The translations under genes and the position numbers were made by a program. Under the pieces are notes generated by a model. The model had not been told where the DNA came from, made no database searches, and was given only the letters and a program-made list of their open reading frames with translations. From the NCBI RefSeq assembly GCF_001874525.1, contig NZ_LKAQ01000004.1, positions 1,328,895-1,392,894 on the forward strand: a stretch of DNA of 64,000 nucleotides, in the 5' to 3' direction. This stretch comes from Pseudodesulfovibrio hydrargyri (lineage in GTDB: Bacteria; Desulfobacterota; Desulfovibrionia; Desulfovibrionales; Desulfovibrionaceae). Positions 9,005 to 17,125 of this stretch are shown here, one piece after another; position 1 is the stretch's first letter, and each line of letters opens with the position of its first letter.

Positions 9005-9196
9005 CGGATCGGGTCTCTCCGAGGGGAAACGTAAGGGTCTGGCCCGAAAAGTCAACGATAATCGTGTAAAGATTTACCCCTGGTGACCGCCGGTTTCGGC
9101 AACCTCCCGTCTTGGCTGAACAAAGGGCCGGGGCGGTTTTTCAGGCCTTTTCGGGTCGCGTTCAGGCGGTGGAAATCCGGGAGGCGCGCGGCCCGG

Positions 9197-9970
9197 TCAT
9201 GGCTTTTGCACCGTGCCGTCTTCCTCGACCTCGAGGATGAAGGTCTCGACCAGGTCCGCGTCCAGTGACGTCCCGGCCAGGCTGCGCAGGATGGCGAAGG
9301 CCTCGTCCACCGAGCGGCCCCGCTGGTAGGGCCGGTCCGTGGTCATGGCGTCGAAGTAGTCGGCCACGCACAGGATGCGCGCGCCCAGGGGGATGTCCTC
9401 GCCTTTGAGCCCGCGCGGGTAGCCCGAGCCGTCCATGAGCTCGTGGTGGGCGTAGACGTATTCCAGGGCCGGGCCCAGGAAATCGAGGTTCTTGAGGATG
9501 TCGCGGCCCCACTCCGGATGGCGGTGGATCTCGTCGACCATCTCCTTGGTCAGAGGCGTGTCCTCGCTGTTGAAGATGCGGTCGGAAAAGCCGATCTTGC
9601 CGATGTCGTGCAGGGTCCCGGCGATGCGGATGCGCTCCACCTCGGCCGCGGGCAGCCCCAGACGTTGGGCCAGCCGCCTGGCGTAGACCCCCACGCGCTC
9701 GCCGTGGCCCTCGGTGTAGGCGTCGCGCGCGCCCAGGGCGTGGGCCACGGCCGTGATGGTGTTGACCATGTCGCTGCGGATCTTGGCCAGGAGCTGCTCC
9801 AGCCGGTCCTCCCTGGCCTCGATCTTGGCCAGCATCAGGGCCACGGCCTCGGCCAGTTCCTGGATGTCCGGGTCGTACTCCGGCCCGGTCAGGGCCTCGA
9901 TGCCGTCGGCCGGACCGCCGATCGAGATGGTCCGGATGATGCGCAGCAGTTCCTCCCGGCCCTTGAGCAT
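9197..9970 (-). CDS. HD-GYP domain protein, probable cyclic-di-GMP phosphodiesterase
   Basis: 257 residues. An N-terminal helical segment of about 75 residues precedes a complete HD-GYP domain, with metal ligands in GTLHDIGKIG and the signature HHELMDGSGYP. HD-GYP enzymes hydrolyse cyclic di-GMP, lowering this second messenger. There is no receiver or other sensor, so activity may be set by partners. The ATG at 9970 follows GGAGGTAGC, which overlaps the stop of the upstream NAD(P)-binding gene, so translation is probably coupled. Confidence 0.9.
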   Translation of the reverse strand: MLKGREELLRIIRTISIGGPADGIEALTGPEYDPDIQELAEAVALMLAKIEAREDRLEQLLAKIRSDMVNTITAVAHALGARDAYTEGHGERVGVYARRLAQRLGLPAAEVERIRIAGTLHDIGKIGFSDRIFNSEDTPLTKEMVDEIHRHPEWGRDILKNLDFLGPALEYVYAHHELMDGSGYPRGLKGEDIPLGARILCVADYFDAMTTDRPYQRGRSVDEAFAILRSLAGTSLDADLVETFILEVEEDGTVQKP

Positions 9971-9971
9971 G

Positions 9972-10832
9972 CTACCTCCAGGCTCCCGCGTGGTCGGCCG
10001 CGAACTCGGCAAAGGGCCGCGCCGGGGCGCCGGTCAGGTATTCCACGGCCTGGGTGACGTTGCCCATCATCCCGAGCTTGATGACCCGGCTTAAGGACAC
10101 CAGCATGTTGCGGTTCCACTCGGGCACGCCCGCGCTGTCCAATCCCTCGATGTACGCCTCTTCCTCGACGGGGGTGTACAAGACCTTTACTCCGGCTTCC
10201 GAGCCGATGGTGTCGGCCACGTCCGTCAGGGTCAGCCCCTGCGGGCCGGTCAGGGCGTAGAAGCCGTCCGTGAACCCGTCGTTGTCCCGGAGCAGCCGGG
10301 CCGCGCAGGCCGCGATGTCGCGCACGTCGATGTAGCTGACCTTGTAGTCCTCCTCGGCCAGGGCGATGGTCCCGGATTTGATCATGTCCGCCAGGGTGGT
10401 GCTGAAATTCTGCATGAAGGAGTTGGGCCGCAGTACGGTGAACGGGATCTTGGAGTCCTCCACGAACTGGTCGATCATGCCGTTCTCGCGCCCCAGCCGC
10501 CAGTGGGCGTCCGAGGACGCGCCGTACGCGCTGGACCGGACGATGTATCCGATGCCCGCCTCCTTGGCCGCGTCCACGGCCAGCCGTCCGAACCGGGTCA
10601 TCTTCTCCAGCATGGGCACGACCAGGAACATGCGGTCGCACCCGGCCATGGCCGCGACCATGGAGTCCTTGTCCTCGAAATCGAAGACCCGCGCCTCCAC
10701 GCCCCTTGCCCTGAGCGCTTCGGCCTTTTCCGGGGAACGCACCCCGGCCACGATCTCGCCCTTGTCGGGAAGCGTATCGATCAGGCTCGAGCCGATGTTG
10801 CCGGCCGCGCCCGCTATGAAAATCCTGCTCAT
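9972..10832 (-). CDS. NmrA-like / atypical short-chain NAD(P)-binding protein
   Basis: 286 residues with an N-terminal Rossmann motif IFIAGAAGNIGSSL and the NmrA/HSCARG-like features VVPMLEKMTRF, SSAYGASSD and SYIDVRDIAACAA. Members are NAD(P)-dependent oxidoreductases (quinone reductase-like) or redox sensors, and I cannot decide which. The ATG at 10832 (MSRIFIAGA) follows AAGGAGCGG. It shares an operon with the HD-GYP gene, whose start is one base after this stop. A promoter is predicted at 10896-10925. Confidence 0.8.
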   Translation of the reverse strand: MSRIFIAGAAGNIGSSLIDTLPDKGEIVAGVRSPEKAEALRARGVEARVFDFEDKDSMVAAMAGCDRMFLVVPMLEKMTRFGRLAVDAAKEAGIGYIVRSSAYGASSDAHWRLGRENGMIDQFVEDSKIPFTVLRPNSFMQNFSTTLADMIKSGTIALAEEDYKVSYIDVRDIAACAARLLRDNDGFTDGFYALTGPQGLTLTDVADTIGSEAGVKVLYTPVEEEAYIEGLDSAGVPEWNRNMLVSLSRVIKLGMMGNVTQAVEYLTGAPARPFAEFAADHAGAWR

Positions 10833-10895
10833 GGAACCGCTCCTTCCCCCTGTCGGCCGCATCGGGCGCTCAGGGATTTTCCTTGTGACTTTCGC

Positions 10896-10925
10896 ACGCT
10901 ACACGAAGATGCCCGGGAAAGGCAA
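10896..10925 (-). promoter_or_regulatory. predicted promoter for the NmrA-like / HD-GYP operon
   Basis: TTGCCT (10920-10925), 18-base spacer, TAGCGT (10896-10901) on the minus strand. It is strikingly similar to the promoter at 2494-2522 over about 35 bases. Confidence 0.42.
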
Positions 10926-11059
10926 ACGGTCCGCCGCCCGTATCCGGCTCCCCGCGCGACCATTCCCCGTCCCTATTCGACCATTGACCGAAAGGACACT
11001 TGCACAGCGCGGCCAAGGGGGGTAACCCGGAGAGAAGCCAGAATAACCATGGAGTGGAA

Positions 11060-12763
11060 ATGCTTTTAGGAATCGACGTGGGCGGCACCCACACGGACGC
11101 GGTGGCCATCGACATCGGGGACACTCCCGCCGTGGCCGCCTCCTGCAAGGTGCCCACCCGCCATCACGATCTGCTCTCCTCGGTCACCGAGGCCCTGACC
11201 ACCATCCTCGGCCAGGTCGACAGGAACGCGGTCACCCAGCTCAACCTGTCCACCACCCTGTCCACCAACGCCATCGTCCAGAACAAGACCGAGGACGTGG
11301 GCGTCATCGTCTCGGCCGGGCCGGGCATCGACCCGCACAATTTCATGCCCTGCAAGGACTTCCACGTCATAGACGGGTCCATCGACCACCGGGGCAACGA
11401 GGTCCGCGCCCTGTCCACCCGCCAACTGGCCGAGGCCGTGGACGCCTGCCGCGACAACGGCGTGCGCGTCTTCGCCGCGGTCTCCAAGTTCTCCACCCGC
11501 AACCCGCGCCACGAAAATCTCATCCGGCGCACGGTCTGCAACTGCAAGTCCGTGGACGTCTGCGAACACGCCGATTTCGTCACCCTGGGTCACCAGCTCG
11601 GCGGGGCGCTGAACTTCCCGCGCCGGGTGGCCACCGCCTACTTCAACTGCGCGGTATGGCGGCTGTACAACGAGTTCGCCACGGCCGTGGAAGAGGCGTT
11701 GGCAGAGATGGGCCTGGGCCACGTCAAGGTCAACATCCTCAAGGCCGACGGCGGGACCATGCCCCTGCCGCAGTCGCGGACCCTGCCCGTGCAGTCCATC
11801 TTTTCCGGCCCGGCCGCCTCGGTCATGGGCATCATCGCCCTGACCGACATCTTCCACGACTCGGTCATCCTCGACATCGGCGGGACCACCACCGATATCG
11901 CGGTCTTCGCCGACGGCGCGCCGCTCATCGAGCGCGAGGGCATCGACATCGGCTCGCATCCCACCCTGGTCTCGGCGCTCAAGGTCCATTCCATCGGCAT
12001 CGGCGGCGACTCGGCCATCTCCGTGGTCGGCCCCGAGGTCCGCGTGGGCCCCAACCGGCTCGGTCCATCCGTCTGCCTGGGCGGGGAGCGCGTCACCCTG
12101 ACCGACGCCCTGAACTGCACCGGGGCCTGCTCGGTCGGCGACGTCGAAGCCTCGCGGAAGGCCATGGACGCCTATGCCTCGGCCCGCACCCTGACCGGCG
12201 AAAAGCTGGCCCGGGGCGCGGTGGCCTACGCGGCCAAGGCCATCCAGGACGCCACCCGCGCCCTGGTGGACGAGATCAACTCCAAGCCGGTCTACACCAT
12301 CCACGAACTGCTCGAAGGCAAGAAGATCGTGCCCAAGAAGGTCTACCTCATGGGCGGACCGGCCGAGGCCCTGCGCGAAGAGCTCTATCAGCGCTTCCAG
12401 CTGTCCACCGAGGTGCCCGCCAATTTCGACGTGGCCAACGCCATCGGCGCGGCCCTGACCCGGACCACCTGGGAACTGGAACTGTTCGCCGACACCCAGC
12501 GCCACGTTCTGTTCATCCCGACCCTGTCCCACCGCGAGAACATCCCCTCCGGCTACGATCTGGACGACGCCAGGCGCGACGCCGTCAACCAGCTGACCAT
12601 GCAGCTCGACTCCATGGGCGTGTTCCTCAAGGCCGAGGACGCCCAGATCACCCACGCGTCCAGCTTCAACATGGTCGAGGGATACGACCGGGTCGGCCGG
12701 AACATCCGCGTCAAATGCCAGGTGCGGCCCGGCGTAATCAAGACCTTCGGGGAGGGGCGCTAA
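11060..12763 (+). CDS. hydantoinase/oxoprolinase (HyuA) family ATPase
   Basis: 567 residues. The actin-like ATPase fold is shown by LLGIDVGGTHTDAVAID at the N-terminus and DIGGTTTDIAVF in the middle, with a late GGPAEALR loop. HyuA-type enzymes use ATP to open cyclic amides (hydantoins, 5-oxoproline) or carboxylate ketones. It is shorter than typical HyuA (about 680-700) and there is no HyuB partner. The start at ATG 11060 follows GGAG. Three bases separate its stop from the HDAC-fold gene, implying one operon and a joint pathway that may open and then deacylate an amide. Substrate unknown. Confidence 0.85.
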   Translation: MLLGIDVGGTHTDAVAIDIGDTPAVAASCKVPTRHHDLLSSVTEALTTILGQVDRNAVTQLNLSTTLSTNAIVQNKTEDVGVIVSAGPGIDPHNFMPCKDFHVIDGSIDHRGNEVRALSTRQLAEAVDACRDNGVRVFAAVSKFSTRNPRHENLIRRTVCNCKSVDVCEHADFVTLGHQLGGALNFPRRVATAYFNCAVWRLYNEFATAVEEALAEMGLGHVKVNILKADGGTMPLPQSRTLPVQSIFSGPAASVMGIIALTDIFHDSVILDIGGTTTDIAVFADGAPLIEREGIDIGSHPTLVSALKVHSIGIGGDSAISVVGPEVRVGPNRLGPSVCLGGERVTLTDALNCTGACSVGDVEASRKAMDAYASARTLTGEKLARGAVAYAAKAIQDATRALVDEINSKPVYTIHELLEGKKIVPKKVYLMGGPAEALREELYQRFQLSTEVPANFDVANAIGAALTRTTWELELFADTQRHVLFIPTLSHRENIPSGYDLDDARRDAVNQLTMQLDSMGVFLKAEDAQITHASSFNMVEGYDRVGRNIRVKCQVRPGVIKTFGEGR

Positions 12764-12766
12764 ACC

Positions 12767-14101
12767 ATGCTCAAATCCAACAACACCCTCGGCATCATCT
12801 TTTTCCCGGCCTTTGACTGGGCCATCTCGCCCACCCACCCCGAGCGGCAGGAACGGCTCCTCTACACCCAGGACCAGCTGCGCGAGGAAGGGCTCTTCGA
12901 CATCGAGGGCATCACCGAATTCAAGCCCGACGTGGCCTCGGTGGAGGACGTGGAACGCGTCCACTTCTGCTTCCCGGACGTGCCCTCGGTGGCCACCCGT
13001 TCGCACCTCATCTCCGCGGGCGGGGCCGTCAAGGCGGGCGAACTGGTCATGGAAGGCAAGACCGACCGCGCCTTCGCCATGGTCCGGCCTCCCGGACACC
13101 ACGCCATGAAGGTGGTCCACGGCTCGCGCGGCTTCTGCACCATCAATATCGAAGCGATCATGATCGAGCACATCCGGGAAAAGTACGGCCACAAGCGCAT
13201 CGCCATCGTGGACACCGACTGCCACCACGGCGACGGCACCCAGGACATCTACTGGCACGACCCGGACACCCTGTTCATCTCCCTGCACCAGGACGGCCGG
13301 ACCCTGTACCCCGGCACCGGCTTTCCCCGCGACCTGGGCGGGCCGGGCGCCATGGGCCGGACCCTGAACATCCCCCTGCCGCCCAACACCTCGGACGAAG
13401 GGTTCCTCATGGCCGTCGAGCAGGTGGTCCTGCCTATCCTCGAGGACTTCAAGCCCGACCTGGTCATCAACTCCGCCGGGCAGGACAACCACTTCTCCGA
13501 CCCGATCACCAACATGAATTTCTCGGCCGGGGGCTACGCGGCCATGAACGACATGCTCAAGCCGGACATCGCCGTGCTCGAGGGCGGCTACTCCATCCAG
13601 GGAGCGCTGCCCTACGTCAACCTCGGTATTTGTCTGGCCATGGCCGGCGTGGACTATTCCCACGTGCGCGAACCCAACTACAACGCGGAGCGCATCCGCC
13701 AGGACGCCCGGACCACCGAGTACATCAAGGAGCTCTGCAAACAGCTTCCCGCCCTGTACTTCGACCCGCCCGAGTTCGTGTCCAAGGACGACAGCCGCCA
13801 GGGCATCATCTCCGGCGACCACTTCGTGCGCCACAAGCAGATCTACTACGATACCGACGGTATCAACGAGGTCCAGCAGGAATCCGTGACCCTGTGCAAG
13901 CAGTGCCGGGGACTCTACAAGGTCGAGACCCGCGCCGACTCCGGGCCGCTCTGTCTCGGCGTGGAAATCCCGGTAAAGGCCTGCCCCGAATGCCGCGCCA
14001 AAGGCTACCAGGTCGTGGAGGACGCCCAGATCAAGGGGACCTACCGCTACATCCAGCTCATCAACCGGTTGGACAAGGAGTACGTCCGCTACGGGTTTTA
14101 G
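12767..14101 (+). CDS. histone deacetylase-fold amidohydrolase with C-terminal zinc-ribbon-like tail
   Basis: 444 residues. Zinc amidohydrolase of the HDAC/acetylpolyamine amidohydrolase superfamily: VRPPGHHAM, VDTDCHHGDGTQ, NSAGQDNHFSDP and LEGGY supply the catalytic histidines and the Asp-His-Asp zinc ligands. The bacterial role is deacetylation of small molecules such as acetylpolyamines, or of proteins. After the catalytic domain a tail carries CKQC (377-380) and CPEC (406-409), suggesting a second metal site not typical of the family. It is the second gene after the HyuA-like ATPase. speD-speE 11 kb away hint at polyamine metabolism, but this is speculation. Confidence 0.87.
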   Translation: MLKSNNTLGIIFFPAFDWAISPTHPERQERLLYTQDQLREEGLFDIEGITEFKPDVASVEDVERVHFCFPDVPSVATRSHLISAGGAVKAGELVMEGKTDRAFAMVRPPGHHAMKVVHGSRGFCTINIEAIMIEHIREKYGHKRIAIVDTDCHHGDGTQDIYWHDPDTLFISLHQDGRTLYPGTGFPRDLGGPGAMGRTLNIPLPPNTSDEGFLMAVEQVVLPILEDFKPDLVINSAGQDNHFSDPITNMNFSAGGYAAMNDMLKPDIAVLEGGYSIQGALPYVNLGICLAMAGVDYSHVREPNYNAERIRQDARTTEYIKELCKQLPALYFDPPEFVSKDDSRQGIISGDHFVRHKQIYYDTDGINEVQQESVTLCKQCRGLYKVETRADSGPLCLGVEIPVKACPECRAKGYQVVEDAQIKGTYRYIQLINRLDKEYVRYGF

Positions 14102-14273
14102 GATGTCTCCGACGGCCGGGGCGCCGCCCCGGACCCCGCTGGGGCTCTGCCCCAGGCCCCGCCAGGGAACCCTTTGAAAAGGGTTCCCTGGACCCTCCCA
14201 AACTTTTTGTGTCGCCTGCGGCGAAGGTGCGGGCGCGGGTGTGTGGGGTGTTTGTTCGGTTGGCGTGGGCGTA

Positions 14274-14398
14274 GCTTGGCCGGTTGGTGTCCCGAAAGGT
14301 TCGCGCCGGGCGTCCACGGGCCTCGGAGGGCCGTCCGGCGCGAACCCTTCGGGACGGTTGCCAACGCCGCAGGCGGGGTGATGCGGACACGGCCAAGC
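14274..14398. repeat. nested long inverted repeat
   Basis: Inner arms of 24 bp (14289-14312 and 14332-14355, 22 of 24 paired) and outer arms of 9 bp (14274-14282 and 14390-14398, perfect). It could fold into a structured RNA or be a remnant of a small mobile element. No promoter or product identified. Confidence 0.6.
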
Positions 14399-14470
14399 GG
14401 TCTTGCGGCGTTCTGTGGCTGCTGCTGGCTGGTATCTTTTTAGGGAAAGCCTTTCTTCAAAAACAACCCT

Positions 14471-14551
14471 GCGATTTCGGGCAGAAAAAACGGCGTGCGT
14501 CTTCCGGCGAAGAAGCCCGTCGTTTCATCCGTTTTTTCTGCCCGAAATCGC
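14471..14551. repeat. perfect 23-bp inverted repeat
   Basis: Arms 14471-14493 and 14529-14551 are exact reverse complements, containing a six-A run on the left and a six-T run on the right. The 35-base loop contains a small hairpin (TCTTC/GAAGA). The T-run lies inside the arm, so this is not a standard terminator for either flanking gene. Confidence 0.7.
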
Positions 14552-14710
14552 ACACCGGCACGGCGGAAGGCGTCTCTGTCCATCCTTTCGCGATCGCACG
14601 TACCTGAGCGAAGCGAACACGGGATTCTTAAGGCCCTCGGCCTTAAGCGGGTCCAGGGCAGCGCCCTGGTCTCTCCGAAGGAGCCGCCGGAGGCCTCCCC
14701 CCGAACGTAA

Positions 14711-14745
14711 CAGGGCCCGACTCGGTATTGCCGAGCCGGGCCCTG
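14711..14745 (-). terminator. possible terminator after the iron-sulfur flavoprotein gene
   Basis: 15-bp arms with one mismatch (14711-14725 and 14731-14745) around a 5-base loop, 22 bases beyond the minus-strand stop at 14768. The following minus-strand sequence TTACGTT is only a weak U-tract. Confidence 0.45.
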
Positions 14746-14767
14746 TCGGTATGGAGGTGACGGTCTG

Positions 14768-15343
14768 TTAGCCGTTCAGTTTCTGCATGACCCAGGCCAT
14801 GTTTTCGCCGAGGACGTCCATGGTCTGCATGCCTTCCTCGTCTTTGAGGACGTCGCCTTTGTCGAGGCCGAAGCCCATGTTCCAGTAGCGCGAGCCGGGC
14901 ACGACCATCTGTTGGATGAAGAAGAAGGAGTTGAGGGTGTTGAAGGCCTGCATGGCCCCGCCTCGGCGGGCGGCGACGATGGCCGCGCCGACCTTTCGGG
15001 CGAAGATGTTGCCGTTGACCAGGCCGACGATGCCGGCGCGGTCGATGAGCGCGCTCATTTCGGTGGTGATGGTGGCGAAGTAGGTGGGCGAGGCGAGCAG
15101 GATGCCGTCGGCCGCGTCCATGGCCTCGATACACTCATTGGCGAAGTCGTTCTTGATGGAGCAGCGGCGGTCCTTGTTCTCGGCGCATTTGTAGCAGGCG
15201 ATGCAGCCGTGCATTTTCTTGCCCGCCAGTTCGATCATTTCGGTCTCGATGCCCTGGGCCTCGAGTTTGGCCAGGGCACGTTGAATCATGTGCGCGGTGT
15301 TGCCGCCCTTTCGGGCGGATCCGTTGAATGCGACAACTTTCAT
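14768..15343 (-). CDS. iron-sulfur flavoprotein, NADPH-dependent FMN reductase fold
   Basis: 191 residues. Flavodoxin-like fold with N-terminal FMN loop FNGSARKGGNTA and SPTYFATIT. Cysteines in GCIACYKCAENKDRRC (CX2CX2CX7C) match the compact 4Fe-4S motif of iron-sulfur flavoproteins, which in anaerobes reduce oxygen, peroxide or quinones using ferredoxin electrons. It is the second gene after the nitroreductase (3-base gap), divergent from an HxlR regulator; together they look like an electrophile or redox-stress unit. Confidence 0.87.
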   Translation of the reverse strand: MKVVAFNGSARKGGNTAHMIQRALAKLEAQGIETEMIELAGKKMHGCIACYKCAENKDRRCSIKNDFANECIEAMDAADGILLASPTYFATITTEMSALIDRAGIVGLVNGNIFARKVGAAIVAARRGGAMQAFNTLNSFFFIQQMVVPGSRYWNMGFGLDKGDVLKDEEGMQTMDVLGENMAWVMQKLNG

Positions 15344-15346
15344 GGG

Positions 15347-15862
15347 TTACTCCTGGAAGGCGTTGTAGTGGACCCGTTCCGCCTGGAACCGGCTCGGGGA
15401 TTTGGGCTGCTGGGCGGGCCAGCCGATGGGGGCGAAGCCGAAGGGGATGATGTGTTCCGGAAGTCCGGCTATGGCCCGGTATGCGGTCATGCGTTCCTCC
15501 ATGGGGTAGATGCCGGTCCAGACCGAGCCCAGGCCCAGGGCGTGGGCGGCCAGAAGCAGGTTCTCCATGGCGGCGGAGCAGTCCTGGACCCAGTAGCCGG
15601 GAAATTTTTCCTTGGTCAGGTCGCCGCAGACCAGGACGCCCACCGGCACCTGCAGGGCCATCTTCACGTAGGGGTGCACTTCGGCTATGGCGTCGAGTCG
15701 TTCGCGTTCGTTGAACACGATGAACTGCCACGTCTGCGCGTTGAGCGCGCTGGGGGCCATCATGGCCGCCTCGAGGATTTGGCGGACCATCTCCTCGGGA
15801 ACGGGTTTGTCTTCGTATTGCCGTATGCTCCTGCGGGTGAGCAGGGCTTCCATGGTATCCAT
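15347..15862 (-). CDS. nitroreductase family protein
   Basis: 171 residues. FMN-dependent nitroreductase fold: TRRSIRQYEDKPVPEE at the N-terminus, APSALNAQTWQFIVF, and GLGSVWTGIYP near the end. Such enzymes reduce nitro compounds or quinones with NAD(P)H. The ATG at 15862 follows GGAGGAAGAC. It is the first gene of a two-gene operon with the iron-sulfur flavoprotein, transcribed away from the HxlR gene across a 163-base control region. Confidence 0.88.
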   Translation of the reverse strand: MDTMEALLTRRSIRQYEDKPVPEEMVRQILEAAMMAPSALNAQTWQFIVFNERERLDAIAEVHPYVKMALQVPVGVLVCGDLTKEKFPGYWVQDCSAAMENLLLAAHALGLGSVWTGIYPMEERMTAYRAIAGLPEHIIPFGFAPIGWPAQQPKSPSRFQAERVHYNAFQE

Positions 15863-15909
15863 GTCTTCCTCCGTGTTCGGGGTGTGGGGCGCTATTTACC
15901 TAGTTCATG

Positions 15910-15929
15910 TTCTCTGCTAGTGGAGAGAA
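15910..15929. promoter_or_regulatory. candidate HxlR operator, inverted repeat 1
   Basis: TTCTCT (15910-15915) and AGAGAA (15924-15929) flank an 8-base centre inside the divergent nitroreductase/HxlR control region. The position fits an autoregulated divergent operator; the assignment is inference. Confidence 0.35.
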
Positions 15930-15935
15930 AAGATC

Positions 15936-15947
15936 AAGTACGCACTT
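15936..15947. promoter_or_regulatory. candidate HxlR operator, inverted repeat 2
   Basis: AAGTACGCACTT is a near-palindrome 6 bases after the first repeat. HxlR family dimers bind short dyads of this kind. Which of the two, if either, is used cannot be decided by reading. Confidence 0.3.
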
Positions 15948-16025
15948 CAAAGTTCTATAGTAACCCAAAATATACCGATGAGGCCGGCGGATGTTCCGGG
16001 CGGGTGTCTGTCGGCGGGAGGGATC

Positions 16026-16406
16026 ATGAGCGCGGCGTGTTCGCAGAAGGTTTGCGGCGACAAGAAGTACTATTGCAGCATGGAGTTGACCCTTCAGGTC
16101 ATCGGCGGCAAATGGAAGCTGATCATCCTGCACAAGCTGGGCAAGGAGGGAACCATGCGCTTCAGCGAGGTCAAGCGGTCCATCCCGAACATCACCCAGA
16201 AGATGCTCACCCAGCAGTTGCGCGAACTGGAGTCGGATGGCGTGGTCCGGCGCGAGGTCTATCCCCAGGTGCCACCCAAGGTGGAGTATTCCCTGACCGA
16301 AATGGGGGAGAGCATCCTGCCGCTCATCGAAAGCCTGTGCCATTGGGGCGAGCGGTACGTGGAGTGGTTCGAAGGGCAGCTGCCCGAGGCCGCCGAGGCG
16401 GTGTAG
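16026..16406 (+). CDS. HxlR-family transcriptional regulator
   Basis: 126 residues with the winged-helix HxlR core: [38 protein letters not shown], and a wing ending in [12 protein letters not shown]. Cysteines at 5, 10 and 17 precede the core; in YodB/HypR-type members an N-terminal cysteine senses quinones or disulfide stress. The ATG at 16026 follows GGGAGGGATC; an upstream in-frame start would add 16 residues without a ribosome site. It probably represses the divergent nitroreductase-flavoprotein operon. Confidence 0.88.
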   Translation: MSAACSQKVCGDKKYYCSMELTLQVIGGKWKLIILHKLGKEGTMRFSEVKRSIPNITQKMLTQQLRELESDGVVRREVYPQVPPKVEYSLTEMGESILPLIESLCHWGERYVEWFEGQLPEAAEAV

Positions 16407-16488
16407 GCGGCCTATGGGCGCGGTCGCCGGGATTTCCGCTTTTCTCCCGGTGGTCCGTGCGGTAGTGTTGAAGACGAGGGGGGAGAAC

Positions 16489-16860
16489 ATGCACGGTAAT
16501 TTCAGACAGGACGGGGCGGCCGTCCCGGGCGGCGCGGTCTTTGACGCGGTCGCGGCCAGCGCGGACATCGGCCTGACCCTCGAGGAGTTCGCGCCGCTGC
16601 TGACCAAGGCGGCGGTGGAGATCCGGCTGCGCCTGGACGCGGTCCGCCAAGGCATGGCCGACAACGACCTTGAGGCCGTGGCCCTGAACAGCCACACCAT
16701 GAAGAGCGTGGCCGCCACCCTGGGGGCCGAAGCCGCCCGCCAGGCCGCGCTCGAACTCGAATGCTGCGCCAAGAACGGCGACGCGGCGCGCAGCCCCGAG
16801 CTGTTCGCCGACCTGGAGTTCCGGGCCGCCGAGTTGTTGACGGAGTTGGATCGGGCCTAG
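16489..16860 (+). CDS. HPt (histidine phosphotransfer) domain protein
   Basis: 123 residues, essentially one helical HPt domain. The likely phosphorylated His69 is in NSHTMKSVAATLGAEAA, followed by helices rich in Ala/Glu. HPt proteins pass phosphate between receivers in phosphorelays. The ATG at 16489 follows GGGGGGAG. No cognate kinase is adjacent; a second HPt module occurs in the fusion at 19482-20753. It may read through from the HxlR gene (82-base gap). Confidence 0.85.
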   Translation: MHGNFRQDGAAVPGGAVFDAVAASADIGLTLEEFAPLLTKAAVEIRLRLDAVRQGMADNDLEAVALNSHTMKSVAATLGAEAARQAALELECCAKNGDAARSPELFADLEFRAAELLTELDRA

Positions 16861-16891
16861 TCCTTTTGAAGAGAGAAATCAGGAGAGGACG

Positions 16892-17051
16892 GCCGCTTCG
16901 CGGCGTTGTCAGGTGACTTCGCCTTGATTCGCCCCGTCCTGCGGATTTGTCGGCGGGCAGCACCAGCTCTTAGGCGAGTCTTCAAGCCTTAGAGATAGCG
17001 ACGGCAGCGATAGGGTTCGCACTCTTGCATCCCATATGGCGCCTTCGGCGC
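16892..17051. repeat. second dispersed intergenic repeat, copy 1
   Basis: Shares GCCGCTTCGCGGCG, CAGGTGA-TTCGCC, AGGGTTCGCAC-CTTGCATCCC and GCGCCTTCGGCGC, in the same order and orientation, with 30698-30783. This copy carries an extra 75 bases or so in the middle. It lies between convergent HPt and phoU genes. Confidence 0.65.
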
Positions 17052-17070
17052 AAGGTAAATCAATGAGGAA

Positions 17071-17115
17071 GCCCGCCCCGTCCATATGGACGGGGCGGGC
17101 TTTTTGTTTCTTTTG
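17071..17115 (+). terminator. Rho-independent terminator
   Basis: Fully palindromic 15-bp arms (17071-17085 and 17086-17100) followed by TTTTTGTTTCTTTT. It suits plus-strand transcripts from the HPt gene. The minus-strand side (TTCCTC) is weak but may still help end phoU transcripts. Confidence 0.8.
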
Positions 17116-17125
17116 CGGTGCGGGA

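Larger units (their letters stand above)
14102..14693. repeat. convergent-gene intergenic repeat, copy B, with internal inverted repeats
   Basis: Gene-free. It holds the family stem at 14162-14191 (14-bp perfect arms) followed by CCTCCCAAACTTTTTGT; a nested inverted repeat at 14274-14398; a perfect 23-bp inverted repeat at 14471-14551; small hairpins at 14627-14647 and 14653-14669; and ends with GCCGCCGGAGGC at 14682-14693, the same boundary seen in the copies at 31787-31798 and 59482-59493. Short ORFs here show no start signals or recognisable protein and I do not call them. Confidence 0.65.

Noticed and set aside
12767-14101. Reading the HDAC-fold gene as a true histone deacetylase
   Set aside because: Bacterial members act mainly on small acetylated molecules or other proteins; only the fold and zinc site are supported.
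14174-14771. Several overlapping short ORFs in the gene-free stretch
   Set aside because: They overlap inverted repeats, lack ribosome sites and encode Arg/Ser/Pro-rich non-protein-like sequence.
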